NCBI GenBank assembly: GCA_017937485.1
Contig: JAGBDN010000019.1
Span: 1-64,000 of the forward strand
DNA length: 64,000 nucleotides
DNA from: Thermoguttaceae bacterium
Lineage (GTDB): Bacteria; Planctomycetota; Planctomycetia; Pirellulales; Thermoguttaceae
Reading direction: 5' to 3'
In this document: positions 35,287 through 43,016 of the stretch, in pieces
How the letters are laid out: each line of letters opens with the position of its first letter
How positions within the stretch are numbered: the first letter of the stretch is position 1
Program-made: the position numbers and the translations under genes
The notes under the pieces: model-generated
The model's input: the letters and a program-made list of their open reading frames with translations, nothing else
The model's database searches: none
Told to the model about the DNA's origin: nothing

Positions 35287-36152
35287 CGCGATTTATCGGA
35301 GAGCGAGCGAGCGGAGGAAACGGCGGCGGGAACGAGCATCGGGACGGCGGTCGTCGGGTGCGGAACGGTCGGAAACGAAACGCCGAAGACGTCGGCGAGC
35401 GTCGACGGCGCCGTTAATTCGGAAGCGGGGCCGTCGAACGCGACGCTTCCGGAAGCGAGCGCGACGGCGCGGTCGGCGTCGAGCGCGGCGCGGTTCAGGT
35501 CGTGCGTCGTCTCCAAAACGGTTCCGTTTTTGTCGGCGGCCCAAGCGGAAATCGACGCGGAAATTTCGGCTTGACTGCGATAGTCGAGGAACGTCGTCGG
35601 CTCGTCGAGGAGCAAAAGTTCCGGCTCCTGCGCGAACGCGGCGGCGATCAAGACTTTTTGGCGTTCGCCGCCGCTAAGGGAGTCGAGCGTTCGGGCGGCG
35701 AAGCGTTCCGCGCCGGTTCGAGCGAGGGCTTCGTCGACGGCGGCTCGGTCGGTTTCCGAAAGCGGCTCGAGCGGACGCAAGTAAGGCAAACGGCTCAATT
35801 CGACGAGTTGGCGCGCCGTAAAAGAGGAAAACGAGCCGGAAATTTGACGGACGAACGCGATTTTTTTCGCTAAGTCGCGTCGAGAAAAACGGCGAACCGA
35901 AACGCCGTCGAGCCGGATTTCGCCGCGCCAACTTTCGAGCAAACGCCCGACGCAACGAAGCGCCGTCGTCTTGCCGACGCCGTTTAAGCCGACGAGCGCG
36001 ACCCGTTTTCCCCGAACGACGCCGAACGAAACGTCGCGCAAAATCGGCGTTTTCCCGACCTCGAACGAAAGACGCTCGACCGAAAGGAACGGCGCGGGCG
36101 GCGTTTTCGGCGATTCGGGCGAATCGGCGGCGTCGCGAACGTCGACGGTCAT
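35283..36152 (-). CDS. ABC transporter ATP-binding protein (FecE/BtuD type)
   Basis: The protein has 289 residues: Walker A GLNGVGKTT (about 54-62), Q-loop near VRQISGS, signature LSGGERQKV, Walker B LLLLDEPTTFLDYR and H-loop ETTHDLNRAA. It pairs with the FecCD permease immediately downstream. The start at 36152 overlaps the stop of the thioesterase gene (ATGA), so the run is thioesterase, ATPase, permease with coupled translation. It is of the iron-chelate or cobalamin type. The 30-residue Pro/Asp-rich N-terminal extension is unusual. The longer frame upstream of 36152 lies inside the thioesterase gene. Confidence 0.94.
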   Translation of the reverse strand: MTVDVRDAADSPESPKTPPAPFLSVERLSFEVGKTPILRDVSFGVVRGKRVALVGLNGVGKTTALRCVGRLLESWRGEIRLDGVSVRRFSRRDLAKKIAFVRQISGSFSSFTARQLVELSRLPYLRPLEPLSETDRAAVDEALARTGAERFAARTLDSLSGGERQKVLIAAAFAQEPELLLLDEPTTFLDYRSQAEISASISAWAADKNGTVLETTHDLNRAALDADRAVALASGSVAFDGPASELTAPSTLADVFGVSFPTVPHPTTAVPMLVPAAVSSARSLSDKSR

Positions 36153-36565
36153 TCCGCTTCTTGCGCCGTCGGGTCGAACCGGAATTTTTCGAGAACGGCG
36201 CGGAACTCGGGCGAAATCGGCTCGCTCTTGTGAACGGTGAAGTCGAAACCGCAGAAGATCGTTTTCCCGACCGCGCGGACTTCGCCGTCTTGCCAAGCCT
36301 CTTGCGTGATTTCGAACGACTTCGTGCCGACGACGCTCGTCCAAGTGCGAATTTCGACCGGGCGCGGGAGCCAAATTTCCTTAACGTAAGTAACTTCGGT
36401 CTTTAAGATGACGAGGCCGTGTTCGCGGAAATTAAGATTCGGCTCGAACTCGCGATAAAGCGCCGTGCGGGCGCGGTCGAACCAAAGGGAAACGGCGAGG
36501 AAATTCGTATGGCCCTGGAAGTCGGAGTCGTAAACTTGCGGCTCGATCGGCGTAACGTAATACAT
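36149..36565 (-). CDS. Hotdog-fold (4HBT) acyl-CoA thioesterase
   Basis: The protein has 138 residues. It starts MYYVTPIEPQVYDSDFQGHTNFL, the N-terminal block of the YbgC/4HBT thioesterase family with the catalytic Asp in DSDFQGH. The core continues TEVTYVKEI, VEIRTWTSVVGTKSFEITQEAW and GKTIFCGFDF, the hotdog strands. These enzymes cleave acyl-CoA thioesters in the cytoplasm. It is the first gene of the transporter operon, overlapping the ATPase start. A link to siderophore or lipid chemistry is speculative. ATG 36565 was chosen because the protein block begins there. Confidence 0.88.
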   Translation of the reverse strand: MYYVTPIEPQVYDSDFQGHTNFLAVSLWFDRARTALYREFEPNLNFREHGLVILKTEVTYVKEIWLPRPVEIRTWTSVVGTKSFEITQEAWQDGEVRAVGKTIFCGFDFTVHKSEPISPEFRAVLEKFRFDPTAQEAE

Positions 36566-36668
36566 TGCGAGCGAAAACCTTGCGTAAAATGTTCGGGGGG
36601 AGATGCGAAACGCTCGAAGCGACGGAACCAAGGATTCGGCGCGCGACTTCGAACGATTTTTCCCCTTT

Positions 36669-36696
36669 ATTTTACTCGTTTTCTTTAGGAGCGCAA
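36669..36696 (-). promoter_or_regulatory. Promoter of the thioesterase-ABC operon
   Basis: Minus strand TTGCGC (36696-36691), 16-bp spacer, TAAAAT (36674-36669), about 105 bp before the thioesterase ATG and just downstream of the PepSY terminator. Confidence 0.6.
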
Positions 36697-36718
36697 GGGC
36701 GAAAACGCTTGCGGACGT

Positions 36719-36757
36719 AAAAAACGGACGTCGGCGGCGAACCGCGTCGACGTCCGT
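36719..36757 (-). terminator. Terminator of the PepSY gene
   Basis: A perfect 10-bp stem, ACGGACGTCG (36724-36733) and CGACGTCCGT (36748-36757), is followed on the minus strand by TTTTTTAC. Confidence 0.85.
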
Positions 36758-36789
36758 CGAGGAACGCGAGTTAAGCGAACGGGCGGCGC

Positions 36790-38394
36790 TTACTCGGCTT
36801 GCTTTTCGGCGTTCGCGTCGGTTTCGGGCGATTTTTCGGCGTTCGCGGCGTCGGCTTGCGCTTCCTCTTTTTTGTTGCGAGCGCGGAGTTTATGAACCCA
36901 AAGCGCGACGCCGGTCGCCGGGAAACTCGTCGCGATCAAGCAAACGACGAAGAAGAAAATTTTCGACGAAAGCCCGGTGATTTCGCCCAAGTGGAGCGCT
37001 CGAATCGACGACGCGATTTTCGCCCCGAACGGCTTGTCGGCGAAGCGTTCGACCTCGACCATTTTGCCGTAACGCTCGACCGAAACGACGGTTCCGTCCG
37101 GACGGTTCCACTGCGTTTTGTTTTTGACGTTGAGCGCGAAGAAGCCGCCGACCGGGCCTTTTTCAATCGTCGTCGCGGTCGTTTCCGGGTCTTGCGGGAG
37201 CGAAATCGTTACGTCGCCGGCGCCCGGGTCGAGTTTGTTGTGTTTCGCGATTAAATCTTCCAACGACGCGGGTTGCGGCGAACCGTCCGGGAGACCGATC
37301 GCTTCCGGTTTTTCGCTCTTCGCTTTGAACGGCGCTTCGCCGAGGAGCGAGCCCGCCGCGTCGCGATACCAGCCGAACGACCAGCAAAGCCCGGTCAGCG
37401 CAAGGATTAACGCCGGAACGAGCGTGTAAAACCCAAGCGCGTTGTGCAGGTCGAAAACGAGCGGCCAACCGCCGCGACGGACGCGAACGTTCAGCGCCGT
37501 TTTCCAAGTCGATTTGCGACGCCAAGCCGCGGCGGTGCGCGGGAGCCATAAGAGCAAGCCGGTCAACGAGATAACGACGTAAATTATCGTCGCGACGCCG
37601 ACGATTGGGCGGCCGATTTCGGTCGGGAGCCAAAGGAAACGGTGCAGACGCATAACGGAGCCGAAAAATTCGTCGACCGGCGTCGCGCCTTCGCCGACGA
37701 TTTCGCCGGTATACGGGTCGACGTAAACCGTTTCGCCGCGACGTTTGCCTCCGCCGCCTTTGCCGCCGCCTTGGCCGTTTCCGCGACCGGCGCCTTGCCC
37801 GGCGTTTTGCGGCGCTTTGTCGACGCCGGAACCGTCGCGGAGACCTTGCCCTTCGCCGCGACCTTGGCCGCGCCCGGAACCGTCGCGGGGGCCTTGTCTT
37901 TTTCCTTGACCTTGGCCTTTGCCGGGGCCCGCGCCTTGCCCGGCGTTATGCGGCGCTTGGTCGATTCCGGAACCGTCGCGAAGACCTTGGCCTTCGCCGC
38001 GACCTTGGCCGCGCCCGGAACCGTCGCGGGGGCCTTGTCTTTTTCCTTGACCTTGGCCTTTGCCGGGGCCCGCGCCTTGCCCGCGTTCGCCTTTCGACGG
38101 CGCGTCGTTCAGGACGACGGCGACCGTGCGCGTCGGCGACTCCGGTATCGTCAGCGAACCGACTTTTTTGCCGGGCCGAGCCGCTTCGACCTTCGCGACG
38201 ATTTCGTCCGCGCTAAGCCGTTTTTCTTGAACCGTCGCGACGTTGAAAAACTCCGGAGCGGCGAGTTGGCGCGCTTCGTTGCGGAAAACGTAAAGCGAAC
38301 CGCTAAGGCAAACGACGAAAAGGATTAGCCCGCTAACGAGGCCGAGCCAAAGGTGAAGTTCGTAAAAAAAACGACGTAGGGGCGCGAATTTCAT
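36790..38394 (-). CDS. PepSY-associated transmembrane protein with Gly-rich repeat insert
   Basis: The protein has 534 residues. The first helix (LHLWLGLVSGLILFVVCLSGSLYVF, about 13-37) is followed by a PepSY-type domain, three more helices near 235-300 and 320-345, and a last helix near 480. PepSY_TM proteins are frequent partners of siderophore uptake and probably reduce ferric-siderophore in the periplasm. An insert of about 120 residues (about 98-215) is rich in Gly, Gln, Arg and Lys and consists of a 47-residue unit present twice plus part of a third copy. The ribosome site is GGAAC. The neighbouring FecCD operon supports an iron role. Periplasmic reductase activity is inferred. Confidence 0.85.
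   Translation of the reverse strand: MKFAPLRRFFYELHLWLGLVSGLILFVVCLSGSLYVFRNEARQLAAPEFFNVATVQEKRLSADEIVAKVEAARPGKKVGSLTIPESPTRTVAVVLNDAPSKGERGQGAGPGKGQGQGKRQGPRDGSGRGQGRGEGQGLRDGSGIDQAPHNAGQGAGPGKGQGQGKRQGPRDGSGRGQGRGEGQGLRDGSGVDKAPQNAGQGAGRGNGQGGGKGGGGKRRGETVYVDPYTGEIVGEGATPVDEFFGSVMRLHRFLWLPTEIGRPIVGVATIIYVVISLTGLLLWLPRTAAAWRRKSTWKTALNVRVRRGGWPLVFDLHNALGFYTLVPALILALTGLCWSFGWYRDAAGSLLGEAPFKAKSEKPEAIGLPDGSPQPASLEDLIAKHNKLDPGAGDVTISLPQDPETTATTIEKGPVGGFFALNVKNKTQWNRPDGTVVSVERYGKMVEVERFADKPFGAKIASSIRALHLGEITGLSSKIFFFVVCLIATSFPATGVALWVHKLRARNKKEEAQADAANAEKSPETDANAEKQAE
37795..38085 (-). repeat. 141-bp tandem repeat inside the PepSY gene
   Basis: Two full copies and part of a third encode units such as KGQGQGKRQGPRDGSGRG and GRGEGQGLRDGSG. 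The length is a multiple of three, so the frame is kept. The copies differ at only a few bases, implying recent duplication. Confidence 0.85.
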
Positions 38395-38605
38395 CGAAAC
38401 GTTCCGTTGGTAAAATAGGGAGAATGGGAAGCGGAAAAGGGGAAAAGTCGAAAAAAACGCGACGTCCGCTTAAACGCCGCGTCGCTCTTATTTTAACGCA
38501 AAAAACGCTTTCCGTCGACGGCTCGCGCGGGCTTTTTGCGATTTTTAACGATTTTTTCGCAACGTCGGCGCGACGCGTCGTTCGGAAAAAGCGTCTTTTA
38601 ACGGT

Positions 38606-39661
38606 TTAGAGACTTTCGGTTTCGCCGCCGGAGACGGTCGCGGCGCCGCGCCAAACGTCGAGATTCACCGTGTCGGCGACGAAACGGACGCTTCCGTCGG
38701 CCATTCCGGCGTTGACGCCGCCGTTGTGGCAGCTGCGGGCCGCGTAACGAGCGTATTGCCAATCGTCCGGAGCGGCGTCGTTCGGCGCGTGGAACGCTTG
38801 GAAGGTCGAGCACCAATGGCGGGCCGCGACCCAAGGGAAGAGACGGTCGCAACGCCAACGCGGGGAACCGCCGGACGAGTCGACCGCGCCGTCGCCGCTC
38901 ATTTTGCTTTCGACGTAAGCGCGGAGCGCCGCCGGGCTCTCTTGGACGGCGGAAAGGGAGCCGGAGTCGCGGAGCATATAGCGGCCCATTTGTTTTTCGT
39001 CGACTTTCCCGTACCAAGCGTCTTCGCCGGAACCGCAAATCGCTTCGGAAATCGCCAGCGTATTGCTGGAGCCGTCGGTCATTGTCGACATATTGACATA
39101 GCCGCCGCAGTGGAAAAGACCGTCCGTGCGCAGCCCCTCGACTTGCCAAGAAGTAGCGCCGTTCCAACGGTTAAAGTCCATCGCCGAACCGGTGCAGACG
39201 ACATAGTTCCCGCCGACGCAGTTCCAGCCCGACTTGTGCGTGAAGGAGCGTTCGCCGCTTTCGCTCGGGCAGCCGATAATCGGAATCGGAATCGTAACGC
39301 GGTCTTGCATATCGTATTCCGCGTCGCTGTAGAGCGAGCTTCCTTTGGCGCCCCAAACCGGTTTGGCGTAGTCGAAGAAGTCGGCGAGCGAGGCTTGTTC
39401 GATAAACGGCAGGAGGCGCGCCGTAACGGAGAACGAGCTTCCGTCGCCGAGGGACGGGAAGGCGCCGTGCGTGTCGTGATAGTTGTGAAGCGCGAGCGTC
39501 CATTGCTTGACGTTGTTAACGCATTGCATTCGACGGGCCGCTTCGCGCGCCGCTTGAACGGCGGGGAGGAGCAAACCGATCAAAATGCCGATAATCGCGA
39601 TCACGACCAACAGCTCGACGAGGGTAAAACCGAACGAGGAACGAGAAACGGCGCGTTTCAT
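38606..39661 (-). CDS. DUF1559 protein with prepilin-like N-terminus
   Basis: The protein has 351 residues. Start ATG 39661 follows GGAGA. A prepilin peptidase motif GFTLVELLVVIAIIGILIGLLLP lies at about residues 11-33, and PAVQAAREAARRMQC then QWTLALHNYHDTHGAFPS lead into the planctomycete-wide DUF1559 domain. The C-terminus has GGVNAGMADGSVRFVADTVNLDVW. These proteins are thought to be surface pseudopilins exported by a type II-like system; planctomycetes carry tens to hundreds. Here it is alone. A hairpin in the leader and paired repeats upstream suggest regulation. Confidence 0.93.
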   Translation of the reverse strand: MKRAVSRSSFGFTLVELLVVIAIIGILIGLLLPAVQAAREAARRMQCVNNVKQWTLALHNYHDTHGAFPSLGDGSSFSVTARLLPFIEQASLADFFDYAKPVWGAKGSSLYSDAEYDMQDRVTIPIPIIGCPSESGERSFTHKSGWNCVGGNYVVCTGSAMDFNRWNGATSWQVEGLRTDGLFHCGGYVNMSTMTDGSSNTLAISEAICGSGEDAWYGKVDEKQMGRYMLRDSGSLSAVQESPAALRAYVESKMSGDGAVDSSGGSPRWRCDRLFPWVAARHWCSTFQAFHAPNDAAPDDWQYARYAARSCHNGGVNAGMADGSVRFVADTVNLDVWRGAATVSGGETESL

Positions 39662-39683
39662 TATGCGTGTCTCCTGCAAATTG

Positions 39684-39712
39684 TTTGCCGTCCTTAACGA
39701 TTAGACGGCAAA
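39684..39712. promoter_or_regulatory. Leader hairpin upstream of the DUF1559 gene
   Basis: A perfect 9-bp inverted repeat, TTTGCCGTC (39684-39692) and GACGGCAAA (39704-39712), lies in the 5' leader about 10 nt upstream of the GGAGA ribosome site. It could control translation. Confidence 0.5.
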
Positions 39713-39755
39713 ATAAGGGAACTTTTATTCTCTTGGAGGGTTTTAATCCTTGTTT

Positions 39756-39825
39756 GTTAGTTTTGTCTAATTTATAACGCAAAATAAGAACGCGTCAAGC
39801 GGGGTGAGTTAGTTTTTTCTAATTT
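39756..39825. repeat. Paired 18-bp repeats at the DUF1559 promoter
   Basis: GTTAGTTTTGTCTAATTT (39756-39773) and GTTAGTTTTTTCTAATTT (39808-39825) differ at one base and lie 52 bp apart. Each contains TTAG...CTAA. They flank the promoter, one overlapping the -10, so they look like operators. Confidence 0.5.
39771..39798 (-). promoter_or_regulatory. Promoter of the DUF1559 gene
   Basis: Minus strand TTGACG (39798-39793), 16-bp spacer, TATAAA (39776-39771). It shares the CGCTTGACGCG -35 context with the promoters at 41353 and 42940. Confidence 0.65.
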
Positions 39826-39895
39826 TTTTTGTCGGAGACTTGGCGAGGCGAAACGTCGGCGTTAGAAACGTTAAAAACTGAAAAGAACGCAACGC

Positions 39896-40660
39896 AAAAA
39901 ACGCCGCGTCGACGAGAAAACGTCCGACGCGGCGCTTTTAAAAGTTCGAAAACTCAAACTTGTCGATTATTTGTCGAGCGAGAGAACGCGAACGTTGCGG
40001 AATTCGACCGGGTCGCCGCGGTCGAGGAAGCCGAGGAAACCGGTTTTGTCGCGGAGGCCCGGGCGTCGGGACGCGGAGACGGAACGCAAAAAAACGCCGC
40101 GTTCGACGGGAAAACGTCGAACGCGACGTCGTTTGAAAGTTCGAAGTTTCAAACTTGTTCGTCAAAATTATTTGTCGAGCGAGAGAACGCGAACGTTGCG
40201 GAATTCGACCGGGTCGCCGCAGTCGAGGAAGCCGAGAAACCGGTTTTGTCGCGGAGGCCCGGCGTCGGGGCGCGGAGACGGAACGCAAAAAAACGCCGCG
40301 TCGACGGGAAAACGACCGACGCGGCGCTTTGAAAGTTCGAAGTTTCAAACCCGTTCGTCAATTATTTGTCGAGCGAGAGAACGCGAACGTTGCGGAATTC
40401 GACCGGGTCGCCGCAGTCGAGGAAGCCGAGGAAACCAGTTTTGTCGCGGAGGCCCGGCGTCGGGACGCGGAGACGGAACGCAAAAAAAAGCCGCGTCGAC
40501 GGGAAAACGTCAAACGCGGCGTTCGTTCGAAAGTTCGAAGTTTCAAACTCGTTCGTCAATTATTTGTCGAGCGAGAGAACGCGAACGTTGCGGAATTCGA
40601 CCGGGTCGCCGTGGCCGAGGAAGCCGAGGAAACCGGTTTTATTTTTGAGGCCCGGGTGTT
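39896..40660 (-). repeat. Four-copy array of DUF1080 gene tail plus terminator
   Basis: The last 30 or so codons of the DUF1080 gene (ending DPVEFRNVRVLSLDK) are repeated three more times downstream. Stop-end positions are 40560 (real gene), 40362, 40168 and 39967, giving periods of 198, 194 and 201 bp. After each tail comes an intrinsic terminator on the minus strand, a GCCGCG-rich hairpin followed by six to eight T residues: near 40492-40520, 40287-40326, 40088-40127 and 39896-39933. Hairpin arms vary between copies with partial compensation (for example GTTCGACG/CGTCGAAC in the third). Confidence 0.92.
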
Positions 40661-41219
40661 CGGCGTTGTGAATCGGTTTCGCGTTCGTAATGTCGGCGTC
40701 GACGATGAGTTGGCCGTTGACGATGACCTTAATGAACGGACCGATCGCGATGACTTCTTCGGTGTTCCATTCGCCGGTCGGTTTCAGCGCGCCGGTTTTC
40801 GCCGGAACGACGCCGTAGATCGAGCCGTGTTGTTGCCAGTCGGCGGCGCCCGGGTAGTCCGAGTTCAGGATTTGGAGTTCCATTCCGTGATAGGCGGAGT
40901 CTTTGCCGAGCGGGGTGCGAATGCCGACGCCGTTGTTGCCCTTCGGCGGAAGTTTGAAATCGAAGCGGAGAATGAAGTTCCCGTACTCTTTTTTCGTCAA
41001 GAGTTGGCCGCCTTTACGGCAGACGAACGAATCGCCTTCGACCGGGTAACCGTCGATGCTTCCTTGCCAAATGTCGCTGGAAAGGGCTTTGCCGTCGAAG
41101 AGGAGTTCGAAGCCGAGTTCTTCTTCTTGCGGGGTCAGTTTGTTGAGTTCTTGCGCTTGAACGGAGGACGCGAAAGCGCAAACGCAGGCGACGAGGGCCG
41201 CGACGAAAATCTTTTTCAT
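40560..41219 (-). CDS. DUF1080 (3-keto-disaccharide hydrolase-like) exported protein
   Basis: The protein has 219 residues. A signal peptide (KKIFVAALVACVCAFASSVQAQ) precedes a single DUF1080 jelly-roll domain: LGFELLFDGKAL near residue 35, then GNNGVGIRTPLGKDSAYHGMELQIL, GSIYGVVPAKTGALKPTGEWN and the C-terminal GDPVEFRNVRV. The family includes glycan-acting enzymes and concanavalin-like sugar-binding proteins; members are abundant in planctomycetes and act outside the cytoplasm. Its 3' end is the source of the tail-plus-terminator array downstream. AGGA lies 9 nt before the ATG. Confidence 0.9.
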   Translation of the reverse strand: MKKIFVAALVACVCAFASSVQAQELNKLTPQEEELGFELLFDGKALSSDIWQGSIDGYPVEGDSFVCRKGGQLLTKKEYGNFILRFDFKLPPKGNNGVGIRTPLGKDSAYHGMELQILNSDYPGAADWQQHGSIYGVVPAKTGALKPTGEWNTEEVIAIGPFIKVIVNGQLIVDADITNAKPIHNAEHPGLKNKTGFLGFLGHGDPVEFRNVRVLSLDK

Positions 41220-41352
41220 TGTGAAAATCCTGTCGACGCAACGAATTGCGAATAAAGGGGGAAATGCGGAAACCGTCGACGCGAAAACGGGGCGTCCGCG
41301 TCGACGTAAAACGCGGAGACGGGCCGAACTCGAACCGCTCCCGATGAATCTT

Positions 41353-41380
41353 ATTTTAAGCGAAAACGCGTCCGCGTCAA
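41353..41380 (-). promoter_or_regulatory. Promoter of the DUF1080 gene
   Basis: Minus strand TTGACG (41380-41375), 16-bp spacer, TAAAAT (41358-41353), in a block almost identical to the promoter at 42940. The gap 41220-41522 holds nothing else I recognise. Confidence 0.7.
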
Positions 41381-41522
41381 GCGTTTTCGCCGTCGAAGAA
41401 GCGCGTTTTCCGATTTTGCCGAGAATTTTCGAACGCTCCGAACGTCGCGCCGTCGACGAACGCCCGACGACAAGCGGCGAAACGAACGCAAAATCGGGAC
41501 GAACGTCGCGTCGGCGGCGAAA

Positions 41523-42809
41523 CTAACGCGCTTCGAAACGGAGGTTGTTTTCGCGAGCGTATTCCTCCGCGGCGGAACCGGCGGCGCCGTAAAGCGTTAA
41601 GTCGGCGGCGCAACCGTCGAACGCTTTGTCGCCGATGGTTGCGACGCTATTCGGAATTTCGACCGACGTTAACGAATCGCAACGGTAAAACGCGTTTTTT
41701 CCGATTTTTTCGACGCTATCCGGAATTTCGACCGACGTTAACGAATCGCAATCCATAAACGCGTAGGCGCCGATCGTTTTGACGCTCGCCGGAATTTCGA
41801 CCGACGTTAACGAACGGCAACCGGTAAACGCTTTTTCGCCGATCGTTTTGACGCTATTCGGAATTTCGACCGACGTTAACGAATCGCACAAATAAAACGC
41901 GCTTTTGCCGATCGTTTCGACGCTATTCGGAATTTTGACCGACGTTAACGAATCGCACAAATAAAACGCGCTTTTGCCGATCGTTTCGACGCTATCCGGA
42001 ATTTCGACCGACGTTAACGAATCGCAAGCGTAAAACGCGCCGTCGCCGATCGTTTCGACGCTCGCCGGAATTTCGACCGACGTTAACAGATCGCAACCGG
42101 CAAACGCGCCGTCGCCGATCGTTTTGACGCTCGCCGGAATTTCGACCGACGTTAACAGATCGCAAGAACTAAACGCGTAGGCGCCGACAGTCTCGACGCA
42201 ATCGGGGATTACGTATTTCGTCGTTTCTTTACCGGCGGGAAACGCGGTCAACGTTTTGCCGTCGGCGGCGAAGAGAACGTCGTCGACCGTTTTAAAACGC
42301 GGATTATCCGAAGAGACCGCGAAGGACGTTAACGACAAGCACAAATGAAACGGGCTTTCGCCGATGGTTTCGACGCTCGCCGGAATTTCGACCGACGTTA
42401 ACGAGAGGCAACAGTCAAACGCGTAGGCGCCGACAGCCTCGACGCCGTCGGGGATTGCGTATTTCGTCGTTTTTTTACCGGCGGGAAACGCGATCAACGT
42501 TTTGCCGTCGGCGGTGAAAAGAGCGCCGTCGACCGCTTGAAAACGCGGATTATCCGAGGAGACCGCGAAGGACGTTAACAAAGGGCAACTGCAAAACGCG
42601 CCTTCGTCGATTTTAACGACCGGGCGTCCGTCGATTTTCGCTGGAATAACGACCGACGTTGCTCTGTTGTCGAGGAATTCGACGATAACGACGCCGTCGC
42701 CTTCGATTCGCGTTTTGAAGGCTTTGGGCGTGAAGAAGGACGTTAACGGCGCGCAAGAAGCGAAAACGCAAAGGCTTGCGATGAGAAGAGCGAGGAGAAA
42801 ACGTTGCAT
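41523..42809 (-). CDS. BspA-like LRR_5 protein, probable lipoprotein
   Basis: The protein has 428 residues. Start ATG 42809 follows GGAGCG. The N-terminus (QRFLLALLIASLCVFASC) is a likely lipoprotein signal with the Cys at about residue 18. The body is a run of LRR_5 units of about 23 residues (PDSVETIGKSAFYLCDSLTSVEI type). Two units hold the KTLTAFPAGKETTKYVIPDGVE hinge. The tail GSAAEEYARENNLRFEAR is typical of BspA-like proteins. These adhesin-like proteins bind host or microbial surfaces. Unlike the LRR genes from 49523 on, this one has an export signal. Confidence 0.9.
   Translation of the reverse strand: MQRFLLALLIASLCVFASCAPLTSFFTPKAFKTRIEGDGVVIVEFLDNRATSVVIPAKIDGRPVVKIDEGAFCSCPLLTSFAVSSDNPRFQAVDGALFTADGKTLIAFPAGKKTTKYAIPDGVEAVGAYAFDCCLSLTSVEIPASVETIGESPFHLCLSLTSFAVSSDNPRFKTVDDVLFAADGKTLTAFPAGKETTKYVIPDCVETVGAYAFSSCDLLTSVEIPASVKTIGDGAFAGCDLLTSVEIPASVETIGDGAFYACDSLTSVEIPDSVETIGKSAFYLCDSLTSVKIPNSVETIGKSAFYLCDSLTSVEIPNSVKTIGEKAFTGCRSLTSVEIPASVKTIGAYAFMDCDSLTSVEIPDSVEKIGKNAFYRCDSLTSVEIPNSVATIGDKAFDGCAADLTLYGAAGSAAEEYARENNLRFEAR
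41881..42018 (-). repeat. Near-identical 69-bp LRR units
   Basis: Two adjacent 69-bp units beginning at 41881 and 41950 are identical except for two bases. One unit equals one 23-residue LRR, so the repeat number has changed recently by in-frame duplication. Confidence 0.85.
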
Positions 42810-42939
42810 TGTAACGCTCCGAGGACGCGAAAGTCGCGGGGAAAGGAGAAGGAAAAACGTCGACGCCGGGACGAGCCGCTCGCGTCGACGCAAAAAAACG
42901 AAGGCGCCCCGACCGACGTCGAACCGCTTCGTTAGAAAG

Positions 42940-42968
42940 ATTTTAAGCGAAAAACGCGCCCGCGTCAA
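42940..42968 (-). promoter_or_regulatory. Promoter of the LRR lipoprotein gene
   Basis: Minus strand TTGACG (42968-42963), 17-bp spacer, TAAAAT (42945-42940). It is closely similar to the DUF1080 promoter and sits at the same distance (131 bp) from its ATG. Confidence 0.7.
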
Positions 42969-43016
42969 GCGTCGACGAGAGAAAAGAGCGCGTTTTTGCG
43001 AAATTTTGTCGCAAGA

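Noticed and set aside
40362..40559. 65-residue open frame directly after the DUF1080 stop
   Set aside because: It is in frame only because the first tail repeat is 198 bp. It begins right after the stop without a ribosome site and contains the terminator hairpin.
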